Source: Streptomyces sp. NBC_01288 (GTDB lineage Bacteria > Actinomycetota > Actinomycetes > Streptomycetales > Streptomycetaceae). From it: a DNA stretch of 64,000 nt. Location of the stretch: positions 8,431,001 through 8,495,000 of the forward strand of contig NZ_CP108427.1 of assembly GCF_035982055.1 (NCBI RefSeq), in the 5' to 3' direction. Below, piece by piece: positions 44,368 to 53,502 of the stretch (positions within the stretch are counted from its first letter, which is position 1; each line of letters begins with the position of its first letter). The position numbers and the translations under genes are program-made. The notes under the pieces are model-generated. The model saw nothing but the letters and a program-made list of their open reading frames with translations, did no database searches and was not told the origin of the DNA.

Positions 44368-47300
44368 TCAGCTTGCGGGGGCCAGGACGAGCAGCGCCGT
44401 GCCCGCCTCGACCTGGTCTCCGGGCCTGGCCAGGATTTCCGTGACTATGCCGGCCATCGGGGCGTGGACCCTGGACTCCATCTTCATCGCCTCCAGGGCC
44501 AGGAGGGGTTGGCCGACTGTCACCTCGTCGCCCGGCTCCACATTCAACTGCCATACCGACGCGGCGAATTCGGCTTCCACCAGGCGTCCGCCGGCCGGGA
44601 CCGTCACCTCGGCCTGCGGTGGTGCCGGGGTGGCTGCGGCCTCCGCGCGTGTGAACTCGCCCGCCGCCTCCCAGGCATCGCGTTCCGCGCCGAACGCGGT
44701 CTGCTGGCGGGATCTGAACTCCGCGATGGACTCGGCGTTCTCGGTGAGGAACGCCTCGTACTCGGCGAGCGAGAACGTGCCCTCCTCGATGCGCGGGACG
44801 AAGCGGCCGGAGATGATGTCGGCCCGGAGATCGAGGAGTTCGTCCGCTTCCACCGGGTACCACTTGATGCGGTCGAAGAAGCGGAGCAGCCACGGGGAGC
44901 CCTGCTCGAACGCGCCGCGCTGTTGCCAGCCCGACCACACCTGGGTCGTACGGCCCACGAACTGGTAGCCGCCGGGGCCCTCCATGCCGTAGACGCAGAG
45001 GTACGCCCCGCCGATGCCGACCGAGTTCTCGGCCGTCCAGGTGCGGGCCGGGTTGTACTTCGTCGTCACCAGGCGGTGGCGGGGGTCCAGGGGGGTGGCC
45101 ACGGGTGCGCCCAAGTAGACGTCTCCCAGGCCGAGTACGAGGTATTCCGCGTCGAAGACCGTGCCGTAGACGTCCTCGACCGAGTCCAGGCCGTTCACGC
45201 GGCGGATGAACTCGATGTTCCAGGGGCACCAGGGCGCGTCGTCGCGGACGCCTGCCATGTAGCGGGCGATCGCCTCGCGCGTTGCCGGGTCGTCCCAGGA
45301 GAGGGGGAGGTGGACCGTGCGGGAGGGGACGATCAGTTGGTCCGTGGGCGGGAGTGCCGCCGCTGTCTCCCTTACGGAGCTGAGGAGTTCGGACTGGGGG
45401 AGACGGCTCGGGTCCGTTTGGATCTGGAGGGAGCGGATGCCTGGGGTGAGGTCCGTGACGCCCTCGAAGTCGGCCTCCGCCACCGCTTCCATCAGGGCGT
45501 GGACCCGCATGCGTTGCGCCAAGTCCAGTTGCATGGGGCCGAATTCGACGAGGAGGTTGTCGTCGCCGCTGCGGCGGAAGGTGACGTCTCCGTCCCTGGC
45601 GAGGATGCCGCCGTCCACTATGTCGGGGCGGGGCGAGCCGTCGACGTTCACCGGGGCGAAGCGGACCGTGTCGCCCGGCCTGAACTGGCCCAGTTTCCAA
45701 CGCTCTTGGCTGATGACCGTCGCGGGACAGACGAAGCCGCCGAGGGACGGGCCGTCGGGGCCGAGGAGCACCGGCATGTCACCCGTGTAGTCGACGGCGC
45801 CGACCGAGTACGGGGTGTCGTGGATGTTGGACGGGTGCAGGCCCGCCTCGCCGCCGTCGGTGCGGGCCCAGCGGGGCTTCGGGCCGACCAGGCGGACGCC
45901 CGTGCGCGCCGAGTTGAAGTGGACCTTCCAGTCGGCCGCGTAGAAGTCGCGGATGTCGTCCGCGGTGAAGAACTCCGGTGCCGCGTGCGGGCCTTCGACC
46001 GCTGCTACGTCCCAGACGGCGGTGAAGGTCGGGCGGTCGGCGGTGGGTACGGGTGTGCCCTCGGTGATCGTGCCGCCGTGCAGGACGTCGCCGGTGCGCA
46101 GGGCCCGGCCGCCGTGGCCGCCGAAGCGGCCCAGGGTGAAGGTGCTCGCGCTGCCGAGGAAGGCGGGGACGTCCAGGCCGCCCGCGAACAACACGTAGGT
46201 GCGCAGGCCGTGTTCGGCCGGGGCGCCGATCTCCAGGGTGGCGCCCGCGGGTACCGTCACCGGCTCCCACTGCGGGACCGGAGTTCCGTCGATCGTCACC
46301 GGTGCCGGGGCGCCCGTCACGCACACCGTGGTGGCGTGGGTGAACCTCAACGTCGGTCCCTGGAGCGTGCATTCGAGGCCGGGGGTGCCTTCGTCGTTGC
46401 CGAGTGCGCGGTTGCCGAGGCGGAAGGAGAGGTCGTCCATCGGGCCGCACGGGGGGACGCCGACCTGCCAGTAGCCGGTGCGCCCTGGCCAGTCCTGGAC
46501 CGTGGTGAGGGTGCCGCCGGAGACGATCTCGATGCGAGAGGTGGGGTCGGTGATGGTGGCGAGGGTCGCCGTGGAGTGGGTGGCCGCTTTGAAGTCCGGT
46601 TCGGCCAGCGCCGCTTGGAGCAGGCCGAGGTTCGTCTCGATGCCGTCCATGCGGGTGCGGGCCAGTGCCTCGTCGAGGCGTTGGAGCGCGTGGGCGCGGT
46701 CGGGGCCGTAGGCGATGACCTTCGCGAGCATCGGGTCGTACGACGTGGTCACCTCGGTGCCGGTCTCCACCCAGCCGTCGACGCGTACGCCGTCCGGGAA
46801 CTCGACCCGGGTCAACAGGCCCGCGCTGGGCCGGTGTTCGCGGGACGGGTCCTCGGCGTAGACGCGGGCCTCGACGGCGTGACCGCGCGGGGTGCCGGGG
46901 TCGCGGACGACGTCGGGCTCGCCCTGGGCCAGCCGTAGCATCCAGGCGACCAGGTCGACGCCGTATATCTCCTCGGTGACCGGATGTTCCACCTGGAGGC
47001 GGGTGTTGACCTCCAGGAAGTAGGCCTCCTCGCGGGCGGCGTCGTAGACGAACTCGACGGTGCCGGCGGAGCGGTAGCCGACCGAGGCGCACAAGTCGCG
47101 GGCGGAGGTGGCCAGTTGGGTGCGTATGTGGTCGGGGAGGCCGGGTGCGGGGGCTTCCTCCACCACCTTCTGGTTGCGGCGCTGGAGGGAGCAGTCGCGG
47201 TCGCCGAAGGTGACGACCTTGCCCTCGCCGTCGCCGAAGACCTGTACCTCGACATGGCGGGCGTGTTCGACGAGGCGTTCCAGGAAGACGCCGGCGGAGG

Positions 47301-47877
47301 AGAAGGAGGCGGCGGCGACACGCTGCACGCGCTCCCAGGACTCGGTGAGTTCGGCGGGGGAGTGGCAGGCCGACATGCCGATGCCGCCGCCTCCGCCTGT
47401 TGCCTTGAGCATGACGGGGTAGTCGATCAGGGCGGCTTGGGCGAGCGCCTCGTCCAGGTCTGCCAACAGGCCTGTGCCGGGCGCCAGTTGGACTCCTGCC
47501 GCCTCGGCCGCCGCGCGCGCTGTGTGTTTCGCGCCGAAGAGCTCCAGTTGTGCGGGAGTCGGTCCCACGAACACGATTCCGGCGTCCTCGCAGCGGCGTG
47601 CGAAGGCCGCGTCCTCGGAGAGGAAGCCGTAGCCGGGGTGGATCGCGCCCGCGCCCGTGTCCTTGGCCGCCTTGAGGACCAGGTCGGCGTCCAGGTACGA
47701 CTCTTTGGCGGGTGCCGGGCCGAGTCGTACCGCTTCGTCGGCGAGCCGTACGTGGGGTGCCGAGCGGTCGGCGTCGGAGTACACGGCGACCGTGCGGAGG
47801 TCGAGTTCGCGGGCCGTGCGGATGACGCGGACGGCGATCTCGCCCCGGTTGGCGATCAGCAGCGTGTCGAAGGTCAT
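44368..47877 (-). CDS. Biotin-dependent urea/guanidine carboxylase
   Basis: 1169 residues. Domains in order: biotin carboxylase (from MTFDTLLIANRGEIAVRVIR; ATP-grasp with KATGGGGGIGM), carboxyltransferase halves of the AHS type (GTLTTVQDWPGRTGYWQVGVPPCGPMDDL ... ENSVGIGGAYLCVYGMEGPGGYQFVGRTTQVW) and a C-terminal biotin domain with Lys1132 in EAMKMES. It is the stand-alone form of urea amidolyase. Its ATG overlaps the stop of the DUF1989 gene before it. Close relatives linked to paired DUF1989 proteins carboxylate guanidine rather than urea; the substrate-determining residue (Asp in guanidine, Asn in urea enzymes) needs an alignment I cannot do. Confidence 0.93.
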   Translation of the reverse strand: MTFDTLLIANRGEIAVRVIRTARELDLRTVAVYSDADRSAPHVRLADEAVRLGPAPAKESYLDADLVLKAAKDTGAGAIHPGYGFLSEDAAFARRCEDAGIVFVGPTPAQLELFGAKHTARAAAEAAGVQLAPGTGLLADLDEALAQAALIDYPVMLKATGGGGGIGMSACHSPAELTESWERVQRVAAASFSSAGVFLERLVEHARHVEVQVFGDGEGKVVTFGDRDCSLQRRNQKVVEEAPAPGLPDHIRTQLATSARDLCASVGYRSAGTVEFVYDAAREEAYFLEVNTRLQVEHPVTEEIYGVDLVAWMLRLAQGEPDVVRDPGTPRGHAVEARVYAEDPSREHRPSAGLLTRVEFPDGVRVDGWVETGTEVTTSYDPMLAKVIAYGPDRAHALQRLDEALARTRMDGIETNLGLLQAALAEPDFKAATHSTATLATITDPTSRIEIVSGGTLTTVQDWPGRTGYWQVGVPPCGPMDDLSFRLGNRALGNDEGTPGLECTLQGPTLRFTHATTVCVTGAPAPVTIDGTPVPQWEPVTVPAGATLEIGAPAEHGLRTYVLFAGGLDVPAFLGSASTFTLGRFGGHGGRALRTGDVLHGGTITEGTPVPTADRPTFTAVWDVAAVEGPHAAPEFFTADDIRDFYAADWKVHFNSARTGVRLVGPKPRWARTDGGEAGLHPSNIHDTPYSVGAVDYTGDMPVLLGPDGPSLGGFVCPATVISQERWKLGQFRPGDTVRFAPVNVDGSPRPDIVDGGILARDGDVTFRRSGDDNLLVEFGPMQLDLAQRMRVHALMEAVAEADFEGVTDLTPGIRSLQIQTDPSRLPQSELLSSVRETAAALPPTDQLIVPSRTVHLPLSWDDPATREAIARYMAGVRDDAPWCPWNIEFIRRVNGLDSVEDVYGTVFDAEYLVLGLGDVYLGAPVATPLDPRHRLVTTKYNPARTWTAENSVGIGGAYLCVYGMEGPGGYQFVGRTTQVWSGWQQRGAFEQGSPWLLRFFDRIKWYPVEADELLDLRADIISGRFVPRIEEGTFSLAEYEAFLTENAESIAEFRSRQQTAFGAERDAWEAAGEFTRAEAAATPAPPQAEVTVPAGGRLVEAEFAASVWQLNVEPGDEVTVGQPLLALEAMKMESRVHAPMAGIVTEILARPGDQVEAGTALLVLAPAS

Positions 47878-48473
47878 TCCGGGACCCCGATGGTCATCTC
47901 CACGGCCGTCGGCTCGAAGCCGTTGCAAGGGTTGTTGATCTGGGGGCAGTTGGAGACCAGGACCAGGACGTCGCGATCGGCGCGCAGGGTCAGTTTGAGG
48001 CCCGGGGAGGAGAGGCCGTCGACGATGCCGAGGGTGCCGTCCTTCTCGACCGGCACGTTCATGTACCAGTTGATGTTGGAGACCAGGTCGCGCTTGCCGA
48101 GGCCGTAACGGGCGCCCTCCGCGAGGAAGTTGTCCACGCACGCGTGCTGCGACCAGGTGTGGTGGCCGTAGCGCAGGGTGTTGGACTCCTTGGAGCAGGC
48201 GCCGCCGACCGTGTCGTGGCGGCCGACCTCGTCGGCGGTGACGGTCATCAGCGGGGTGTGCTCGTTGGACATCAGCACGCTGCCGGTGGTGAGGAAGAGG
48301 TTGCCCTGGGCGTGGATGGTGTCGGGGGCGCTGTAGCGGACCGAGGTGTCGTGGGCGTCGTAGACGAGGAAGTCGACGGCCTGGTTGCCGTGCAGGTCGG
48401 TGACGGTGAGGGTCTCGCCGGTGCGGATGACGGCGGACCAGGCGGCGCGGGCGGGAACGACGGTCGTGCTCAT
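47874..48473 (-). CDS. DUF1989 protein (UAAP2; probable carboxyguanidine deiminase subunit)
   Basis: 199 residues from the ATG at 48473. It has conserved DUF1989 features: LTVTDLHGNQAVDFLVYDAHD, ERYSAPDT-like TIHAQGNLFLTTGSVLMSNEHTPL, GGACSKESNTLRYG, and two cysteines (SNCPQINNPCNGF) that coordinate a metal in this family. Formerly 'urea amidolyase-associated protein 2'; its family pairs are now known to deiminate carboxyguanidine (CgdA/CgdB). Stop and start codons overlap its neighbours on both sides, which indicates tight coupling. Confidence 0.85.
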   Translation of the reverse strand: MSTTVVPARAAWSAVIRTGETLTVTDLHGNQAVDFLVYDAHDTSVRYSAPDTIHAQGNLFLTTGSVLMSNEHTPLMTVTADEVGRHDTVGGACSKESNTLRYGHHTWSQHACVDNFLAEGARYGLGKRDLVSNINWYMNVPVEKDGTLGIVDGLSSPGLKLTLRADRDVLVLVSNCPQINNPCNGFEPTAVEMTIGVPE

Positions 48474-49294
48474 GCGAGCCCCCTTGCGGCAAGGAATTCC
48501 GTGGTGTTGAGGAACGCGTGGTGGCCTTCGGGCGTGGCCTCCCACAGCGGGTCGCCCGGCTCGGTGGGCTCGGCGCGCCAAGCGAGCACCTCCAGCGGGG
48601 AGTTGACGTAGTCGTCGCGCGGGTCGGCCGGGTGCGGCACGTTCGCGATCAGTACCGTCACGTCCTGTTCGGCGCGCAGGGTCACGCTGCCGCCGGGGCC
48701 GGTCGAGCCGGTGAAGTCGAGGGAGCCGTCGTCGCGGATCTCGACGCCCTGGAAGAAGGAGAGCGAGGGCGGCAAGTCCCGTGGTTCCAGGCCGTTCTTG
48801 GCGGCGGCGAGCTTGAACAACTCGCGTCCGGCGGGGGAGTCGGACTGCGGAGTGCCGTCGCCGTAGCGCTCGGTGTTGCGGACCAGGGTGGAGGTGCCGC
48901 ACAGCGCGTCGTGGCGGCCGGAGGTGTCGGCGACGAGGGAGGCGAGGACGCGGCCCTGGTCGGAGAGGAGGAGCCGGCCCTCGCCGAGGTAGGCGTTCCA
49001 CTGGACCTTGACCGTGTCGGCGACGTTCAGGCGCTCCCACGGGCGGTCGGCCGCGTACAGGAGCAGGTGGGCGCAGGCGTCGCCGCGCAGGTCGGTCAGG
49101 CGGAGTTCGGTGCCGCGGGCCAGGACGCGGTGGGTGTAGTTGCCGCCCGCCACCGTCTCGGCCCAGACCAGGTGGCCCGCCTCGCAGGGCGGGGCCGGCC
49201 AGTCGCCGGCCGGGACGACGGGCATCGCCTCGGCCCGCTTGCCCTCCTGGGCGCGGGCGTGGTCGCGGGCTCCGTAAGTGGTCGCTGTCGCCAT
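48470..49294 (-). CDS. DUF1989 protein (UAAP1; probable carboxyguanidine deiminase subunit)
   Basis: 274 residues from the ATG at 49294, preceded by GGAGG. Family motifs: GNYTHRVLARGTELRLTDLRGDACAHLLLY, LNVADTVKVQWNAYLGEGRLLLSDQGRVL, SGRHDALCGTSTL and PSLSFFQGVEI. It is the first gene of the operon UAAP1-UAAP2-carboxylase-allophanate hydrolase; the order and overlaps match a catabolic pathway from guanidine to ammonia. The operator-like palindrome is 43 bases upstream of its start. Confidence 0.86.
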   Translation of the reverse strand: MATATTYGARDHARAQEGKRAEAMPVVPAGDWPAPPCEAGHLVWAETVAGGNYTHRVLARGTELRLTDLRGDACAHLLLYAADRPWERLNVADTVKVQWNAYLGEGRLLLSDQGRVLASLVADTSGRHDALCGTSTLVRNTERYGDGTPQSDSPAGRELFKLAAAKNGLEPRDLPPSLSFFQGVEIRDDGSLDFTGSTGPGGSVTLRAEQDVTVLIANVPHPADPRDDYVNSPLEVLAWRAEPTEPGDPLWEATPEGHHAFLNTTEFLAARGLA

Positions 49295-49336
49295 CGCGGG
49301 GGACCTCCGGCTGCGGGGACGTCGTGGTCGTGCGGC

Positions 49337-49358
49337 ATTTCTGTCGCTCGACAGAAAT
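49337..49358. promoter_or_regulatory. Palindromic operator between the carboxylase operon and tetR
   Basis: ATTTCTGTCG and CGACAGAAAT are perfect inverted arms around CT. On the minus strand TAATTT, a possible -10 element, overlaps one arm, so a bound repressor would block the operon promoter. 18 of 22 positions, and the following AAATTAGG, recur at 59641-59662 before the APC permease gene. Confidence 0.75.
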
Positions 49359-49502
49359 TAGGAGGCGGGCGGGTCGCCGGGGTTGCCCGGGTGTTGCCGC
49401 TCGGTTACCGAGCCCTCACGAAGATCACCGGGAGTCCGGCGGCCACTCGGCGCGCATTCGGTGGGCGTTCGCCGTCCGGGGCCGTGTGCGAGGATCGAAC
49501 GC

Positions 49503-50138
49503 ATGGGGACAACGGGTGCACAGGGGGGCCGCCGGGTCGGCAGGCCGCGGGCCGATCAGCGGCCGGACAGCGGGCTCGCACCGCGTGCCGAACTCCTCTC
49601 CGCCGCCGCCGAGTTGTTCACCACCCGCGGCTACGCGGCCACCACCACCCGGGCCGTCGCCGAGCGCGCGGGCATGCGGCAGGCGTCGATGTACCACTAC
49701 GTCTCCGGCAAGGAGGAGCTGCTCGCGGACCTCCTGGAGTCCACGGTCACGCCCTCGCTGGCGTACGCCCGGGAACTCCTCGCGGACGACGCCACGTCGG
49801 CCGAGGGTCGGCTGTGGGAGCTGTGCCGTACGGATGTCGAGCTGCTGTGCGGCGGTTCGCACAACCTGGGCGGGCTGTATCTGCTGCCCGAAGTGCGCGC
49901 CGAGCGGTTCGCCGGCTTCCATGCCGTACGCGCCGAACTCAAGGACGCCTACCGGCAGTTGCTCGCCGCGACGGCCGCCGGTGGAGCGCTCGCGAAGAGC
50001 GAGTTGGAGCTGCGGACGGATCTGGTGTTCGGGCTGATCGAGGGCGTCATCCTCGTGCACCGCTCCGACCCCGAGCGGCCGGTGTCCGCCTTCGCGGAGG
50101 CGACGGCCGACGCCGCGCTGCGCATCGCGGGAATCTGA
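49503..50138 (+). CDS. TetR-family regulator
   Basis: 211 residues from the ATG at 49503. The DNA-binding helices are RAELLSAAAELFTTRGYAATTTRAVAERAGMRQASMYHYVSGKEELLADLL, fully typical of TetR. The ligand-binding half ends with ADAALRIAGI. It is divergent from the carboxylase operon with the palindrome in the gap, so it is the probable repressor. A nearby GAGGAT is a possible -10 or ribosome-binding element. Confidence 0.9.
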   Translation: MGTTGAQGGRRVGRPRADQRPDSGLAPRAELLSAAAELFTTRGYAATTTRAVAERAGMRQASMYHYVSGKEELLADLLESTVTPSLAYARELLADDATSAEGRLWELCRTDVELLCGGSHNLGGLYLLPEVRAERFAGFHAVRAELKDAYRQLLAATAAGGALAKSELELRTDLVFGLIEGVILVHRSDPERPVSAFAEATADAALRIAGI

Positions 50139-50173
50139 GCCGCGATCCGGCCCTGAACCCGAGCCGGAACCGG

Positions 50174-50243
50174 GGCTTCACTCCTTACGGTGAGTGATAT
50201 TCGCATGTCCGTACGCCGTAACTCGCTGTGTGCGAATGAAGCC
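50174..50243 (+). other. Nested inverted repeats in the leader of the conservon
   Basis: GGCTTCA (50174) pairs with TGAAGCC (50237), ATTCGCA (50199) with TGCGAAT (50231), and TTACGG (50185) with CCGTAA (50216). The last pair crosses the second, so either a pseudoknot or two exclusive structures form. It lies behind the tetR stop and 215 bases before cvnA. Otherwise 50139-50457 shows only a pyrimidine-rich run and no gene. Confidence 0.4.
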
Positions 50244-50457
50244 TCAGCGTGTAAATGGGCTGAGGGTACTCCTCTTCCATGTCCCTTTTCAGGGGCTTGC
50301 TGAATATGACACAGCGGTGATCCGGTCGGACTAAGCTCGCCCGCAGCGCACCGAGTTGGGCTGTATTCGTGCGCTTGTTCCCAAACATGCAAAAGATACA
50401 GAAGCTCCCCCCAGATTTCCCCCTTCCCCCCAGCCGACCTGTCTTTAGAGGGCATAC

Positions 50458-52044
50458 ATGGTGAGTGTTCAATCGCCCCCCCGTGGCCGTGAACTTCCCT
50501 ACGCGCGCGTGTTGTTGCCGCCTGCCATAGTGATGGCCGCGGCGACCGGGGCCGCCGTCGCCCTGGTGGCGGGGCCTGCCCGGATCGCCGTCGGCTGGTG
50601 CGGAGCCGTCGCCACCCTCCTGGTGATCGTGACAGCGGCCGAAGCCGTACGCCGCGGACGCAACCTGCGGGACGCCCGCGCCGAGCACGACCGTCACACC
50701 GCGTATCTGGAGCGGCGGCTGGCCGACCAGAACGTGGAGATGCTCCGGCTCGGCAAGGAGATCCTGCCCGCCACGCTCTACCGGCTCAGCAGCGGAGAAT
50801 CCCCCGGAGAGGTGATTCGCCAAGTCGTCGACGCCGATCCGGACTGGCGGCAACTTCCGCAGCCGCAGCGCGACTTGCTCAGGACGGTGCTCAACATCGT
50901 CCAGCGCGAGGAGAACATGCGTGACTCCGCGCAGCGTTCCTTCGTCAGCATCGCCCGCCGTGTCCAGGCCATCGTCCACCAACAGGCCAAGGAACTCCGG
51001 GAGATGGAGGAGGACCACGGACGCAACCCCGAGGTCTTCGACGACCTCCTGCGCATCGACCACGGCACCGCGCTGATCGGTCGTCTCGCCGACTCCATCT
51101 CGGTGCTCGGCGGTGGCCGCCCGGGCCGCCAGTGGCCCGAACCGGTGCCGCTGTACAGCGTGTTGCGCGGCGCCATGTCCCGCATCCTGGAGTACCGGCG
51201 CATCGAGCTGCACTCCATCGCCAAGGTCAACATCCGCGGCATCTCCGTCGAGCCGGTCATCCACGCGGCGGCCGAACTCCTCGACAACGCCACGCGTTAC
51301 TCGCCCCCGCAGACCAAGGTGCACGTCACCGCCGTAGAGGTGCAGACCGGTGTCGCCATCGAGATCGAGGACGGCGGCGTCAGCCTCAGCGAGGAGTCGC
51401 GCGCGCGGGCCGAGGGCATGCTGGAGCGCGCCAAGGCCGGCACCGACCTCCAGGACCTCGGCGAGAGTCCGCGCCTGGGCCTCCAGGTCGTCGGCCGGCT
51501 CTGCGCGACGTACAACATGCAGATCTCGCTGCGCGCCTCGGCCTACGGCGGCGTCCGCGCCGTCCTCATCGTGCCCAGCGAGATGCTCACCCCCGGCACC
51601 GCACCCGGACTCGCCCACGGCATCGGCGCCACCGCCATGCCCAAGGCCGAACTCGGCGCGGTCGACGGCCCCAAGCGCACGATCAAGCGGCGCCGCCCCA
51701 CGAGCCCGCGCATCCCGGCCTCGGTGAGCATGGAGGACGAGGTTCCCGAGGTCACCGAGTGGACGGCGGGCGGCCTGCCGCAGCGCCGCAGCCGGGTCAA
51801 GGTCCCGCTCGCCCAGCGGTACGCCGAACAGGCCGCCGCCGAGCGCGCCGAGGCCGCCGCACGGGAGGCCCGCTCCGCCTGGGGCACGCCCGAGCCCGAG
51901 CCGGAGAAGAAGGACGAACCCGAACCGGGCCTGTGGGTCGAGGCGTTCATGGAAGGCCTCAAGGGTGACCCGGACCCGACCGCTTTCACCCAGAAGACCG
52001 AGCCGGCCCGAGTCGAGGCCGACGACGAGGGGGACCTCAAGTGA
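50458..52044 (+). CDS. cvnA: Conservon sensor-kinase-like protein CvnA (RarA-like)
   Basis: 528 residues: two N-terminal membrane segments (about 18-38 and 44-62), a helical dimerisation region, a histidine-kinase-type ATPase domain with Asn277 in ELLDNATRYSPP, then a disordered charged tail. The second ATP-binding motif is in IEDGGVSLS and the third in LGESPRLGLQVVGRL. Such proteins start the five-gene conservons of streptomycetes (cvnA-E); in S. coelicolor the copy next to the tat/helicase locus is rarA-E (cvn9). It is thought to work with the roadblock and GTPase proteins like a receptor complex. Confidence 0.93.
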   Translation: MVSVQSPPRGRELPYARVLLPPAIVMAAATGAAVALVAGPARIAVGWCGAVATLLVIVTAAEAVRRGRNLRDARAEHDRHTAYLERRLADQNVEMLRLGKEILPATLYRLSSGESPGEVIRQVVDADPDWRQLPQPQRDLLRTVLNIVQREENMRDSAQRSFVSIARRVQAIVHQQAKELREMEEDHGRNPEVFDDLLRIDHGTALIGRLADSISVLGGGRPGRQWPEPVPLYSVLRGAMSRILEYRRIELHSIAKVNIRGISVEPVIHAAAELLDNATRYSPPQTKVHVTAVEVQTGVAIEIEDGGVSLSEESRARAEGMLERAKAGTDLQDLGESPRLGLQVVGRLCATYNMQISLRASAYGGVRAVLIVPSEMLTPGTAPGLAHGIGATAMPKAELGAVDGPKRTIKRRRPTSPRIPASVSMEDEVPEVTEWTAGGLPQRRSRVKVPLAQRYAEQAAAERAEAAAREARSAWGTPEPEPEKKDEPEPGLWVEAFMEGLKGDPDPTAFTQKTEPARVEADDEGDLK

Positions 52045-52448
52045 TCCAGCAGCGAGCCAACTTCGACTGGATGCTCAAGGATCTCGCCGACGGCGTGCCC
52101 GGCATCCAGCAGATCGTCGTGCTCTCCGCCGACGGACTCCGCATCGCCCGCTACGGCGGCGACCCCGATGCCGCCGACCGCGTCGCCGCGGCCTGTGCCG
52201 GACTTCAGAGCCTGGCGGGTGCCGTCGCCTCGGAGATCCCGGGCAGCGACGGCCGGATGAAGATGGTCATCATCGAGATCAACGGCGGCTACTTCTATCT
52301 GATGGCCGCGGGCGCCAACGCCTACCTGGCCGTCCTGTCCGACGTCGTCGCCGAGCCCGGCCTGATGAGCAACCGCATGCGCGACCTCGTCGTCAGAATC
52401 GGCGCCCACCTCACCAGCCCGCCGAGGCGCAACGGGCAGACCGTATGA
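52041..52448 (+). CDS. cvnB: Conservon roadblock/LC7 protein CvnB
   Basis: 135 residues from a GTG that overlaps the cvnA stop (GTGA). Roadblock fold: FDWMLKDLADGVPGIQQIVVLSADGLRIARYG and a central sheet KMVIIEINGGYFYLMAAG. It would bridge CvnA and the GTPase CvnD, probably as an exchange or activating factor. Confidence 0.93.
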   Translation: MIQQRANFDWMLKDLADGVPGIQQIVVLSADGLRIARYGGDPDAADRVAAACAGLQSLAGAVASEIPGSDGRMKMVIIEINGGYFYLMAAGANAYLAVLSDVVAEPGLMSNRMRDLVVRIGAHLTSPPRRNGQTV

Positions 52449-52849
52449 CTCCTCCGCAACGCCAGCGGCGACATCCGACGGACGGGCCGCCGCCCGAGCC
52501 CGCCAAGAAGCAGGGCGAAGGAAAGATCCCGGAGCGGCTGTACGTGCTCACCGGCGCGACCGAGGACGGTGACCGGGCCGAACTCGACCTGGTCACGCTG
52601 ATCGTGGCGCGTTCCGACGCGCCGCAGTCGGCCACTCCGGAGCAGGCGGCCCTGCTCGGGCTCTGTATCGCCCCCCTGTCCGTGGCCGAGCTGTCGGCCT
52701 ATCTCAACCTGCCGTACAGCGTGGTGACCGTCCTGCTCACCGAGCTGCTGACGGCCGAACTGGTGCAGGCGCGCGCCCCGATCGTCCGCCAGGCGCTCCC
52801 CGACCGTTCCCTCCTCGAAGCGGTGATGCATGGACTTCAAAAGCTCTGA
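52445..52849 (+). CDS. cvnC: Conservon DUF742 protein CvnC
   Basis: 134 residues from an ATG overlapping the cvnB stop. After a disordered basic start it has the DUF742 core RLYVLTGATEDGDRAELDLVTLIVARSD and a winged-helix-like part (PLSVAELSAYLNLPYSVVTVLLTELL). Its role is not known biochemically; the family always stands in conservons. Confidence 0.93.
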   Translation: MTPPQRQRRHPTDGPPPEPAKKQGEGKIPERLYVLTGATEDGDRAELDLVTLIVARSDAPQSATPEQAALLGLCIAPLSVAELSAYLNLPYSVVTVLLTELLTAELVQARAPIVRQALPDRSLLEAVMHGLQKL

Positions 52850-53450
52850 CACCGTCACGGGCCCTCGGACCGAGGACCATCTCCCGCACACGGCCCAGGC
52901 CGCGGTGAAGATCGTGATCGTCGGCGGCTTCGGGGTCGGCAAGACGACCATGGTCGGTTCGGTCAGCGAGATCAGGCCGCTGACCACCGAGGAGACCATG
53001 ACGCAGGCCGGCGTCGGCGTCGACGACAACTACGGCTCGGAGAGCAAGACGGCCACCACCGTCGCGATGGACTTCGGCCGCATCAGCATCACCGACCAAC
53101 TGGTGCTGTACCTGTTCGGCACCCCCGGCCAGGAACGCTTCTGGTTCCTGTGGAACGGGCTGTTCGAGGGCGCGCTCGGCGCGGTGGTGCTCATCGACAC
53201 GCGGCGCCTCGAAGTCAGCTTCGACGTCATAGGACGGCTGGAGGAGCGCGGGGTGCCGTTCGTGATCGCCGTCAACTCCTTCCCGGACGGCCCGCATTAC
53301 CCCATCGAGGACCTGCGTACGGCGCTCGACCTGTCCCCGGACATCCCCATCATCGAGTGCGACGCGCGCCGCCGCGCCTCCAGCCGGGACGTCCTGATGA
53401 CCCTGATGCGCTTCCTGCACTCCCTGGCGATGACGGGCTCACTGACCTGA
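52830..53450 (+). CDS. cvnD: Conservon GTPase CvnD
   Basis: 206 residues; the ATG lies inside the end of cvnC (20-base overlap). P-loop GGFGVGKT at 32-39, switch motif TPGQERF, and NSF in place of the NKxD specificity loop. The small Ras-like GTPase is the proposed signalling output of the conservon. Confidence 0.94.
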   Translation: MDFKSSDTVTGPRTEDHLPHTAQAAVKIVIVGGFGVGKTTMVGSVSEIRPLTTEETMTQAGVGVDDNYGSESKTATTVAMDFGRISITDQLVLYLFGTPGQERFWFLWNGLFEGALGAVVLIDTRRLEVSFDVIGRLEERGVPFVIAVNSFPDGPHYPIEDLRTALDLSPDIPIIECDARRRASSRDVLMTLMRFLHSLAMTGSLT

Positions 53451-53502
53451 CCCGCCCAACTCCCCCGACACCGGATCCACTTCAGCTCCCGGAGCGATCA
53501 CC

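Noticed and set aside
44137-46938. A 933-codon open frame opposite the carboxylase gene
   Set aside because: No domain or signal; the carboxylase on the other strand explains the region.
49295-49502. Guanidine riboswitch before the DUF1989 operon
   Set aside because: The 208-base gap has the operator palindrome and no structure resembling the ACGR loops of guanidine riboswitches.
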